DNA of 64,000 nt from STF1-138 sp035356975 (GTDB lineage Bacteria > Patescibacteriota > Patescibacteriia > UBA1558 > S5-K13): positions 1 to 64,000 of the forward strand of contig DAORGW010000001.1 in the NCBI GenBank assembly GCA_035356975.1, read 5' to 3'. The stretch's first letter is position 1, and the number at the start of each line of letters is the position of its first letter. Under the pieces are notes generated by a model. That model had not been told where the DNA came from, ran no database searches, and saw only the letters and a list, made by a program, of their open reading frames with translations. Positions 17,265 to 25,440 of the stretch are shown here, piece by piece. The position numbers and the translations under genes are program-made.

Positions 17265-18338
17265 TTATGTGTTTAATTTTTCAAATTCTTGCATTGTTTC
17301 AATTAATGCTTTTACACTCTCAAGAGGACACGCATTATATAGTGAAGCACGGAAACCACCAACTGATCTGTGGCCCTTTATTCCCACCATTCCACGTTCA
17401 GTTGCAAATTTTAAGAATTCCTCTTCTTTTTCTTTGTATTCATCAGCCACTACAAAACATATATTCATTATTGATCTATCTCCTATCTCGGCTGTACCTT
17501 TAAACATTTTGTTTCTGTCAATTTCATTGTATAGAAGCTCTGCCTTTTCTTTGTTGATTTTCTGTATTTTTTCTAGACCACCAATATCTTTTAACCATTT
17601 TAATGTTTCGTTCATTACGAAAATTGAAAATACTGGCGGTGTATTAAACATAGAGCCATCTTTAATGTGTGTTCTGTAATCAATCATAGCCGGGAGATGT
17701 CTGCTTACTTTTCCGAGTATTTCTTCTTTGATAATAACAAAAGTAACACCAGCTGGACCAACATTTTTTTGTGCGCCACCGTATATCATTGCATATTTTG
17801 AAACATCAACCGGTCTGCTCATTATGTCAGATGACATATCAGCCACTAAATTACATGGAACGTTCATATCCTCATGAATTTCTGTTCCATAAATTGTATT
17901 ATTTGTTGTTATATGAAAATAATCTAAATCATCCGCTACTTCATATCCTTTTGGAATGTATGAAAAATTTTTGTCAACTGATGTTGCAACACATATTGTT
18001 TCTCCTATTCCACTGGCTTCTTTGAGGGCTTTTTTTGCCCACTCTCCTGTTTCTAAATATCCAGCTTTTTTTTCAAGTAGATTCATCGCCAAATAGCTAA
18101 ATTGTGTACTTGCTCCCCCACCCAAGAATAAAATTTTATAATTATCGGGAATGTTTAACAATTCTTTCCATAAATTTCTACATTCTTCCATAACAGTTTC
18201 CCATTCTTTTGAGCGATGAGAAATTTCTATTACAGACATACCTGTTCCGTTAAAATCTTCTAGTGCTTGAATGGTGGCTTTTATGGCTTGTTTTGGAAGC
18301 ACTGCCGGTCCTGCATTAAAATTATGAGTTACTTTCAT
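17265..18338 (-). CDS. serC: SerC, phosphoserine aminotransferase
   Basis: PLP enzyme that converts 3-phosphohydroxypyruvate to phosphoserine. 357 residues. HNFNAGPAVLPKQAI at the N terminus, SVIEISHRSKEWE and FLGGGASTQFSYLAMNLL are family signatures. The PLP lysine lies in IYGGAQKNVGPAGVT. RASLYNACPLESVKAL is the conserved C-terminal site. It is immediately upstream of serA, the gene order seen in Bacteroidetes. No phosphoserine phosphatase gene is in the window. Confidence 0.95.
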   Translation of the reverse strand: MKVTHNFNAGPAVLPKQAIKATIQALEDFNGTGMSVIEISHRSKEWETVMEECRNLWKELLNIPDNYKILFLGGGASTQFSYLAMNLLEKKAGYLETGEWAKKALKEASGIGETICVATSVDKNFSYIPKGYEVADDLDYFHITTNNTIYGTEIHEDMNVPCNLVADMSSDIMSRPVDVSKYAMIYGGAQKNVGPAGVTFVIIKEEILGKVSRHLPAMIDYRTHIKDGSMFNTPPVFSIFVMNETLKWLKDIGGLEKIQKINKEKAELLYNEIDRNKMFKGTAEIGDRSIMNICFVVADEYKEKEEEFLKFATERGMVGIKGHRSVGGFRASLYNACPLESVKALIETMQEFEKLNT

Positions 18339-18441
18339 AAATTTTTTTTATTTTTTAATTTTTATAAATTTTTAATCGCCTTTATTTTATTATTTATAGA
18401 TTTTATTGTCAATAATATTTGTTTTCCGATTAACTTTAAAA

Positions 18442-18450
18442 TGGTATAAT
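18442..18450 (+). promoter_or_regulatory. Extended -10 promoter giving a leaderless amrS transcript
   Basis: TGGTATAAT is an extended -10 box. The A of the chosen ATG (18457) lies seven bases after it, exactly where transcription should start. No SD site fits between them. Confidence 0.6.
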
Positions 18451-18456
18451 AATCAT

Positions 18457-19482
18457 ATGCAAGAAGCATTATTATATAAAAAAAATAAAGATAAAAGCGT
18501 AAATTGTGAACTTTGTTTTCATTTTTGTAAAATCAGTGAATCTTGTACTGGAATTTGTGGAGTGAGGAGAAATATTGAAGGAAAATTGTATTCTTTAAAT
18601 TACAATAAAATAATCGCAAAAAATATTGATCCAATTGAAAAAAAACCTTTTTTTCATTTTTTGCCAGGAACTTTATCATATTCAATCTCTGCAATTGGAT
18701 GTAATTTTGAATGTTTAAATTGTCAGAATTGGCAAATCTCTCAAATCCAAAAAATTGAGAAATTGGACAATGAATTTCCAGGTGAATTAATAAAACCACA
18801 ACAAATTCTTCAAGAAGCTATTAAATCAAACAGTGGTTCAATCGCATATACTTATACTGAACCAACAGTTTTTTTAGAAACAGCGCTTCCGATAATGAAA
18901 TTGGCTAAAGATAGTAATTTAAAAAATATCTGGGTTTCAAATGGATTTATGAGTAAAAAATGTATTGATTTAATAATACCCCATCTTGATGCAATAAATA
19001 TTGATTTAAAATTTTTTAATGATGAGAAATATAATAAAATAGCAAAAGCAAAACTAGATCCGATTTTAGAAAATTTAATTTATTTAAAAAAGAAAAAAGT
19101 TTTTATTGAAATTACAACACTTATTATTCCAGACGAAACAAATACACTAAATCAAATTGAACAGATTGCAAAATTTATAAAAGAAAATTTAGGGGTAGAT
19201 ACTCCGTGGCATGTTTCAAGATTTTCCCCAGAAATTTCATATAAGCTATTGTCAAAATCCTCAACATCGTCAGAAGAATTAGAAAGTGTATATAAAATTG
19301 CTAAAAAAGTCGGATTAAATTATATTTATATTGGCAATATTGCAACAGATTTGCGAGAAAATACTTATTGTCCTGAGTGTGAAATTTTAAATATAGAACG
19401 TCAGGGTTACATAATTTCAAGAAGTGATAAAAATGGACATTGTCAAAATTGTAATTATTATTTAAATATTATAGATAAGTAA
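18457..19482 (+). CDS. amrS: AmrS-type radical SAM enzyme (AmmeMemoRadiSam system)
   Basis: 341 residues from the chosen ATG. A longer frame starts at 18406 but would begin upstream of the promoter. The radical SAM motif is GCNFECLNCQNWQISQ (CxxxCxxC). An N-terminal Cys cluster (CELCFHFC, CTGICGVRRN) and C-terminal CPEC and CQNC pairs are typical of the AmrS branch of pyruvate-formate-lyase-activase-like proteins. GSIAYTYTEPTVFLE is also diagnostic. The system's chemistry is unknown. A Memo-like gene follows two genes later. The AMMECR1 partner is not in the window. Confidence 0.85.
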   Translation: MQEALLYKKNKDKSVNCELCFHFCKISESCTGICGVRRNIEGKLYSLNYNKIIAKNIDPIEKKPFFHFLPGTLSYSISAIGCNFECLNCQNWQISQIQKIEKLDNEFPGELIKPQQILQEAIKSNSGSIAYTYTEPTVFLETALPIMKLAKDSNLKNIWVSNGFMSKKCIDLIIPHLDAINIDLKFFNDEKYNKIAKAKLDPILENLIYLKKKKVFIEITTLIIPDETNTLNQIEQIAKFIKENLGVDTPWHVSRFSPEISYKLLSKSSTSSEELESVYKIAKKVGLNYIYIGNIATDLRENTYCPECEILNIERQGYIISRSDKNGHCQNCNYYLNIIDK

Positions 19483-19483
19483 A

Positions 19484-20905
19484 ATGAAGAAATTTCTATT
19501 AATTGTATTAATTGTTTTTACTTTTTGTATAATAAAAACATCTTCACAGGAATATGATTCTTTGTTTAATCCTAGTTTTATTATTTCTGATTATGAATTG
19601 GAAGATTATTCTTCAATGAATGTTTATGATATACAAGCTTTTTTAAATAGACAAGCAGGACAATTAAAAAATTATATTACCAAAGATCCAGATAGTGGAA
19701 GATTGATTTCAGCGGCTGAAATAATTTACAACGCATCTCAAAAATATAAAATTAATCCAAAGTATTTAATTGTTTTGCTTCAAAAAGAACAAAGTTTAAT
19801 TACAGATCCAAATCCAACACAAAAACAATTTGATTGGGCAATGGGTTTTGCTATTTGTGATAGCTGTGCCATGAATGATCCAGCTTTGCAAAAATATAAA
19901 GGATTTTATAATCAGGTTTTTTATGCCGCACAAAGGAACAGATTTTATATTGAAAATAAAGATCTTTTTTGGTTATTTCAAGTGGGTAGAGAATATAATA
20001 TTGACGGAATAAAAATAAGTCCAATAAATCAAGCAACTGTTAATTTGTATAATTATACCCCACACTACAATGGGAATTATAATTTTTGGAAAATTTGGCA
20101 GAAGTGGTTTACAAAAAAATATCCAAATGGTTCTATAATAAAAGCACACGGTTCTCCCGGTGTATGGATAATTGAAGAAGGCTATAAAAAACCATTTATA
20201 ACGTGGTCGTCATTTATAAGTAGATATAAAAAATCTGATATAATTGATGTTTCATATAGTGATTTAGAAAAATATCCAATTGGTGATCCTATAAAATTTG
20301 AAAATTATTCATATCTTCGAACACCAGACGGAAGTTTCTATATGGTTGATAATGATAAGTTAAGAAAATTTGAAACACGTGAAACCGCTAGATATTTTGG
20401 AGTCAATCCTGAAGAAGCTATAAATGTGTCTATCGATGATATTAATTACTATCCAAAAGGAGAGAACATAACACTAAATAGTTTATATCCAAATGGAATT
20501 ATTTTACAAAATATAAAAGATCAGCGGATTTATTATGTAAAAGATGGTAAAAAATCTTTAATATTAAACAATGATCTTTTAAAGATAAATTATCCAAATC
20601 AAGCAATAACAAAAGTAAGTGATGATGAAATTGATAAACTAGAGTCTGCTGACAATGTAATTATAAGGGATGGAGTTTTGGTAAAGTCACATAACAATAA
20701 TGCAGTTTATTTTATATCAGATGGATTTAGAAAGCCCATTTTAAGTGAGGATATATTTGAAAAATTAGGTTTTTCATGGGGAGATATAATTAGTATATCT
20801 GATAATATTTTAAATTTAAATAAATTGGGTGATGCAATAACAATTATCCAAGAAAATATAAACGAAAATGAACTTTTGCCAACACAAGAGTCTCATCCAC
20901 TATAA
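19484..20905 (+). CDS. Secreted lysozyme-like protein with four C-terminal repeats
   Basis: 473 residues. The signal peptide is about 1-21. Residues 30-200 match the hemagglutinin/lysozyme-like module also seen in Actinobacteria: FNPSFIISDYELED, AAEIIYNASQKYKINPKYL, LLQKEQSLI and AMGFAICDSC. A catalytic glutamate could be the one in QKEQSL. Then come four repeats of about 60-70 residues built on GVWIIEEGYKKPF, SFYMVDNDKLRKF, RIYYVKDGKKSLI and AVYFISDGFRKPI. A role in peptidoglycan remodelling is inferred. One base separates it from amrS. Confidence 0.75.
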   Translation: MKKFLLIVLIVFTFCIIKTSSQEYDSLFNPSFIISDYELEDYSSMNVYDIQAFLNRQAGQLKNYITKDPDSGRLISAAEIIYNASQKYKINPKYLIVLLQKEQSLITDPNPTQKQFDWAMGFAICDSCAMNDPALQKYKGFYNQVFYAAQRNRFYIENKDLFWLFQVGREYNIDGIKISPINQATVNLYNYTPHYNGNYNFWKIWQKWFTKKYPNGSIIKAHGSPGVWIIEEGYKKPFITWSSFISRYKKSDIIDVSYSDLEKYPIGDPIKFENYSYLRTPDGSFYMVDNDKLRKFETRETARYFGVNPEEAINVSIDDINYYPKGENITLNSLYPNGIILQNIKDQRIYYVKDGKKSLILNNDLLKINYPNQAITKVSDDEIDKLESADNVIIRDGVLVKSHNNNAVYFISDGFRKPILSEDIFEKLGFSWGDIISISDNILNLNKLGDAITIIQENINENELLPTQESHPL

Positions 20906-20910
20906 AAAAT

Positions 20911-21723
20911 ATGAAAGAAATTTATACAATTTTTTCACCACACAATCCTCTACTTATTTCTAAAATAGGTAAAGAGCACTCTGATAAGCTGAAAAAAACA
21001 ATTACAGTATGGAAATATATAAGACAAAAAATTTACAGCATTGATCCTCAAAAAATTATTATAATAATGCCTGAATATAATAAGTTCAATAATATTTCCA
21101 TAAATCAATGTGAGACATATAAAATAAATTTTAAAGAATTTGGTGATTTATCTATTGAATTTGAGGTAAGAGGTGATTTAGATTTCTCAACTAGATTAAA
21201 ATATTTTTTACGAAAAAATGATTTTCCTGTTTCTGTTTTTTCAGATACAGAAATAAATTATAAATCATTTGTTCCTTTGTATTATTTAAATAAATATCAC
21301 ACATCTTCTAAGGGCTTTGAAAAGGATATGAAGCACGAAGAAACAAATACAGAGTTCGTTGTTATTAATTGTTCCCTAGGTGACACATCACAACACCTAA
21401 GATTTGGAGAATTATTATCAGATTTTATGGAAGAGACTAACGAGAGAATTGTTTTAATAGCTTGTGGAGATTTTGCTAAAGAAATAAAAGAAGAAAATAT
21501 TTCAGAAGTAGATAGTTTATTACAAATTTTTATTGATTCTATCAAAAAGAGAAAATATGATAATATTTTTGATCATTATGAAAAATTTAAAAATGGAAAC
21601 TACATGAGTCTTAAACCATTTGCTGTAATTTCACATAATTTATCTCACCAAAAATCAATACCAAAAATTTTATCACTCGACAGAGAGTTTAATGAAATTT
21701 ATTTAACTTGTGAGTTCGAATAA
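20911..21723 (+). CDS. Memo/AmrB-like protein (LigB fold)
   Basis: 270 residues. The order of motifs follows AmrB/Memo: N-terminal IFSPHNPLLISKIGKEH (family SPHPP), FVPLYYLNKY, INCSLGDTSQHLRFGELL, VLIACGDFAKEIKEEN (family GDLSH) and SLKPFAVISHNL. Several metal-ligand positions differ from usual: the GDLSH histidine is Lys, and LDHG reads INYKS. It may be a non-metal homologue. It is third in an operon with amrS, 5 bp after the lysozyme-like gene, and its 3' end overlaps a convergent glycosyltransferase by 25 bp. Confidence 0.7.
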   Translation: MKEIYTIFSPHNPLLISKIGKEHSDKLKKTITVWKYIRQKIYSIDPQKIIIIMPEYNKFNNISINQCETYKINFKEFGDLSIEFEVRGDLDFSTRLKYFLRKNDFPVSVFSDTEINYKSFVPLYYLNKYHTSSKGFEKDMKHEETNTEFVVINCSLGDTSQHLRFGELLSDFMEETNERIVLIACGDFAKEIKEENISEVDSLLQIFIDSIKKRKYDNIFDHYEKFKNGNYMSLKPFAVISHNLSHQKSIPKILSLDREFNEIYLTCEFE

Positions 21724-22541
21724 TTTTTAGAGCTGGGACAATTTTTTGGAAATTTAATGCCCCAATATTTTTTTGTATAATAAAGCCAGCTTTTTATATG
21801 AATTCGTGACAATTTATTTGTAAATATTGAAATAAATATATTTTTGTCAGCAGACATTTTTTGATGCAGATGAATTGCGCTTACTTCACCCGTATAATAA
21901 ACGCTATATCCAGCACCCCAGACTCTGCGACATATATCCATATCATCTAAATACATAAATATTTTTTCATCATATCCATTTATTTTATCAAAAACCTCTT
22001 TTTTTATCATAAAACAAGCGCCCTGCAACCAATCAACTTCAAAATTTTTTGTTCTGTCTTTATCTCTGAGTAAAAATTTATAAAGCCATTTTTGTCCTAT
22101 TTTTGTTTCTCCTAAAAATGTTCTTCTAAATAATGGATAATAAATATCTGGAAAATTAAAGCTGGTTTCTTGTGTGGAACCATCTGCATTTATAAGGCGT
22201 GGGCCAATGATTCCAATGTCATTATTTAATTTTAGCGTTTCGCAAAGTTTTTCTATTGTAGATTGTTCTATTCTTATATCAGGATTCAATATCATTATAT
22301 ATTTTCCACCGCATTGTTTTACTGCTAAATTGTTTGCAGCACAAAGCCCTATATTTTTTCCTGTTTGAATAAATTTAACATTAGGAAATTCTTTTACAAT
22401 TTCTTGTATGTCATCCTGAGAATTATTATCAATAACAATAATTTCTGTATCAAATTGAAAATTATAATTAGCCAATTTTTTTAACTGATATTTTATAAGT
22501 TTTGACGATTTATAGTTTAAAATTATTATTGATAAATCCAT
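21699..22541 (-). CDS. GT2 glycosyltransferase, rhamnosyltransferase-like
   Basis: 280 residues of GT-A fold. DLSIIILNYKSSKLIKYQL at the start, DNNSQDDIQEIV and the metal-binding LNPDIRI (variant of DxD) are followed by WLQGACFMIKKEVFDKINGYDE and MYLDDMDICRRVWGAGY, where ED/DD is the catalytic-base region. The pattern is that of WbbL-type enzymes, which often move rhamnose from dTDP-rhamnose. A complete rml set is in this window. Its C-terminal 25 bp overlap the convergent Memo-like gene. Confidence 0.85.
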   Translation of the reverse strand: MDLSIIILNYKSSKLIKYQLKKLANYNFQFDTEIIVIDNNSQDDIQEIVKEFPNVKFIQTGKNIGLCAANNLAVKQCGGKYIMILNPDIRIEQSTIEKLCETLKLNNDIGIIGPRLINADGSTQETSFNFPDIYYPLFRRTFLGETKIGQKWLYKFLLRDKDRTKNFEVDWLQGACFMIKKEVFDKINGYDEKIFMYLDDMDICRRVWGAGYSVYYTGEVSAIHLHQKMSADKNIFISIFTNKLSRIHIKSWLYYTKKYWGIKFPKNCPSSKNYSNSQVK

Positions 22542-22546
22542 AGATT

Positions 22547-23563
22547 TTATTTATACCAATTATACAATTCCTCGCTTTTAATATTTACTATGTTTTTAAA
22601 TATATATTTTCTTTTTTGAAATATTTTTGAAATCAATTTTAAATTTTTAAAAAAGAAAGCAAGGGTTTTTGTCTCGAAAAATAATATATAAATAAATTTT
22701 TTAAATTCATAAATAAATAAATGAAAAAAACATTTTATAAAATTTGCGCAAAATTCATTTTTTATTAAAAGGTAAATATGATTTCTATATGAATATTCAT
22801 TTACCCAAGAAGATCTATTTTTTCTATTTTTTATTGTATTTGTTCCCTTTTTTATAGATCTATCGTGATAAGCAATTACGTTTGGTAAAAAATAGCATTT
22901 ATAGCCAGCTAGTTTCATACGAAATGCTAGATCAACATCTTCTTTGTAGGTAAAAAAATCTTCGTCAAAATATTCATTATTTATTTTTATGCTTTCAAGT
23001 GCCTTTTTAGAATATATGGGACACGCAGCTGATGTTCCAAAAACTTCTTTTACCTGATTGAATTCATTATTATTTTCTTCTAATTGTCCGATGTCTATAA
23101 CTTTGTGATTTTTAAACACTTCAAATCCACAAGTATCAATTATATTTGTTTTCCCATATTTGTCTGCATTATATGGATCTTCATTATTAAATTCCCAATG
23201 AAATAATTTAGGAGCAATTACACCTATTTGATTTTTATTTTTATTATTATCCAAGAAATTAAAAGCATTTTCTAAAAAATTAGGCTCCATTATTATATCT
23301 TGATTTAAGCACAATATATAATCAGATTTAGCCCAGGCAAATAATTTATTATGAGCTGGTGCAAAGCCAATATTTTCTTTATTTTTAAATATTTTAAATT
23401 GCGGAAAGTTGTGTTCAATAATTTCAATTGTACTGTCATTTGAATTATTATCAAAAATATTTACCTCATAATTTTTAAATGTTTGTTGTAATATAGAATT
23501 AATACAATGTTTAATGTATTTTTCTCCGTTCCACGTAACTAAATTTATGCTTATTCTAGACAT
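22547..23563 (-). CDS. GT2 glycosyltransferase
   Basis: 338 residues. RISINLVTWNGEKYIKHCI, DNNSNDSTIEIIE, NIGFAPAHNKLFAWAKSD and LCLNQDIIMEPNF give the nucleotide-sugar site. CPIYSKKALESI and DFFTYKEDVDLAFRMKLAGY give the acceptor side with the ED pair. A C-terminal hydrophobic, basic stretch (about 270-320) may tie it to the membrane. It overlaps the GIY-YIG gene upstream by 8 nt and precedes another GT2 by 5 bp. Confidence 0.85.
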   Translation of the reverse strand: MSRISINLVTWNGEKYIKHCINSILQQTFKNYEVNIFDNNSNDSTIEIIEHNFPQFKIFKNKENIGFAPAHNKLFAWAKSDYILCLNQDIIMEPNFLENAFNFLDNNKNKNQIGVIAPKLFHWEFNNEDPYNADKYGKTNIIDTCGFEVFKNHKVIDIGQLEENNNEFNQVKEVFGTSAACPIYSKKALESIKINNEYFDEDFFTYKEDVDLAFRMKLAGYKCYFLPNVIAYHDRSIKKGTNTIKNRKNRSSWVNEYSYRNHIYLLIKNEFCANFIKCFFHLFIYEFKKFIYILFFETKTLAFFFKNLKLISKIFQKRKYIFKNIVNIKSEELYNWYK

Positions 23564-23861
23564 ATAAATTTTTTATTTCTTCATAAAGATCTTTCCATTT
23601 AGGATTTTCTTTCCTAATTAGGCTAATTTTTTTCTCTCTTCTCCATCTTTTGATTTGTTTTTCTCTTTCTATCATCGCATATACATCGTTATCACTTTCA
23701 AAATATACTAATTTTTTGCATTTGTATTTTTGTGTAAATCCAGAAATTTTTCCAGATTTATGCTCTAATACTCTTCTAAAAATATCATTTGTGAAACCAA
23801 CATACAATACTCCACTACGACTAGCCATAATATAAACAAAGTAATATTTTTCATACTTCAT
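23556..23861 (-). CDS. GIY-YIG single-domain endonuclease
   Basis: 101 residues, the usual size of UvrC/SLX1-related stand-alone GIY-YIG proteins. YYFVYIMASRSGVLYVGFTND supplies the two strands (VYI and YVG). The conserved Arg is in RRVLEHKSG and the metal-binding Glu in AMIEREKQIKRWRREKK. No DNA-binding partner domain. It sits oddly inside a glycosyltransferase run, overlapping a GT2 gene by 8 nt, and a palindromic repeat lies 28 bp upstream of its start. Cellular role is unknown. Confidence 0.9.
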   Translation of the reverse strand: MKYEKYYFVYIMASRSGVLYVGFTNDIFRRVLEHKSGKISGFTQKYKCKKLVYFESDNDVYAMIEREKQIKRWRREKKISLIRKENPKWKDLYEEIKNLYV

Positions 23862-23888
23862 AAATGCTTTTCTTATTTTTTATTCTTT

Positions 23889-23984
23889 GTCATTTCGACC
23901 GAATCCCGCATAGCGGGATGAGCGGAGAAATCTTGCTAGATCTCTCGACTCCGTCCCGATCAGCGGGACTGCGCTCGAGATGAC
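23889..23984. repeat. Palindromic element, family B
   Basis: 96 bp. Outer arms GTCATTTCGA and TCGAGATGAC are inverse complements with one mismatch. Two small hairpins, CCCGC-ATA-GCGGG (23905-23917) and CCCG-ATCA-GCGGG (23955-23967), lie inside. A central AGAAATCT / AGATCTCT pair makes the whole unit one large palindrome. Much richer in G and C than the surroundings. It ends 4 bp before the stop codon of the polymerase/ligase gene. Confidence 0.85.
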
Positions 23985-23988
23985 AATT

Positions 23989-25440
23989 TTATTTTATTTT
24001 ATATTTTTCTATTATACAAATTAATAAAATTATAAATCCAAGTCCAAGTGGATGATCTAGATATGGTGAAAAAATATGAGTCACTAGTATGCTTATAAAA
24101 GAAAGTAATAATGAAATAAAAATTACATTATTACTATTTATCAATTTAACAGAATCTTTGATTATTTTCAAGCTTAAAATTATATAAAATAATAGTCCAA
24201 AAATGCCTATTTTAAGCCAAAAATTGAGCCATCCCCACTCAAAGCTGTAAGTTGTAACTTGACCCGTGGGGTTGGTTTCGTTGAGATTTCTCGGATCTTT
24301 TGAGAAATATGTAATTTCATGAGCAAACCCATAGCCTAGTATAGGAGAATTTTTTATATCACCTAACATAGGACTCAATAATTCCATTCTAGAATTACTA
24401 CTTGCATCAGATTCACTAACTCTACCAGATAGCATATCAGCGAAATTTATATGAGTGTTTGGAATTTTTAATAAGATAAAAATAAAAACTACTGATGAAA
24501 TTGTGATTACTAAAAATTTTAAATAATATTTTATAATATTTATAAATTTTTCTTTTTTGAAAATTAGTATTATAAATAAAATAAATAATGCACTAAAAAT
24601 TCCAAGCCAAAAGCTTCTTGAGAAACTTATTATAATTGCACATAAATTTAAAATTAATAAGGTATAAAAAAATATTTTTTCATTTTTATTTAATTTTTGA
24701 AATATTAAAATTACGAAATTTATTATAAAAGCAATCATTAAATAGACTTGACTCTGAAAAAATATACGATAAAAATGCTCATTCATTTTTGTAATTTCTC
24801 CTAGTCGCGTGTCACGAATCCACTTGTATAAAGTTGTAAAATCCAAGAAATTAAAATGTTGAGAAAATAAATAAAAAGCAATTATTGTTTTAAGTGATAA
24901 AAAAAGTGTGGCAGAAATAAAAATATAAAATAAATTCATTAATACTTTTTTATCTTTTATAATTTGATAATAAATTGGAAGAATTAAGAAAAATATAAAA
25001 TTATTTATATCTGAATATATATTTGAAATTTTTGTTTTATTAATTAGCGCAACAATTATTCCCAAAACAAGAATTAACATATAAAAAACATGAAACCACC
25101 TATAATTACTTTTTTTAAAATCAAATTTTTTGTTTTTTACAATATAAATTAATCCCGCAATAAATGAAATCAAGAAAATAAATATTCTAATTGATAGAGA
25201 GAATCCAAATAAATCAATACTTATTAATCTCCCAAAAGAACCAATAAATAATTCTAAAAAACTAATGTAAATAATCCATTTTACATCGCGTGAAATTAGG
25301 TAAATTATTAAAATTGCAAGAAATGAAAATGCAATATAATTAAATATTGCAAATTCATGAGCAAAGAAAAAAATAACGTCTAATATTACAAGAGACAAAA
25401 ATGTTACTGAAAAGCATTTATTTTTTAGAAAATTGAACAT
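23989..25440 (-). CDS. O-antigen ligase/polymerase-like membrane protein
   Basis: 483 residues with about eleven hydrophobic helices. The long external loop near 335-400 holds SDASSNSRMELLSPML and NSPILGYGFAHE, the pattern of the Wzy_C/O-antigen ligase superfamily, in which an Arg of the loop contacts the lipid-linked glycan. It is the last gene of a tight run gapA-ogt-GT2-this gene, and shares one base with the GT2. It probably polymerises or attaches the glycan made by nearby transferases. Ligase versus polymerase cannot be decided here. Confidence 0.8.
   Translation of the reverse strand: MFNFLKNKCFSVTFLSLVILDVIFFFAHEFAIFNYIAFSFLAILIIYLISRDVKWIIYISFLELFIGSFGRLISIDLFGFSLSIRIFIFLISFIAGLIYIVKNKKFDFKKSNYRWFHVFYMLILVLGIIVALINKTKISNIYSDINNFIFFLILPIYYQIIKDKKVLMNLFYIFISATLFLSLKTIIAFYLFSQHFNFLDFTTLYKWIRDTRLGEITKMNEHFYRIFFQSQVYLMIAFIINFVILIFQKLNKNEKIFFYTLLILNLCAIIISFSRSFWLGIFSALFILFIILIFKKEKFINIIKYYLKFLVITISSVVFIFILLKIPNTHINFADMLSGRVSESDASSNSRMELLSPMLGDIKNSPILGYGFAHEITYFSKDPRNLNETNPTGQVTTYSFEWGWLNFWLKIGIFGLLFYIILSLKIIKDSVKLINSNNVIFISLLLSFISILVTHIFSPYLDHPLGLGFIILLICIIEKYKIK

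Noticed and set aside
18406..18456. Longer N terminus for the AmrS protein
   Set aside because: The extra 17 codons contain the promoter and do not resemble the family start.
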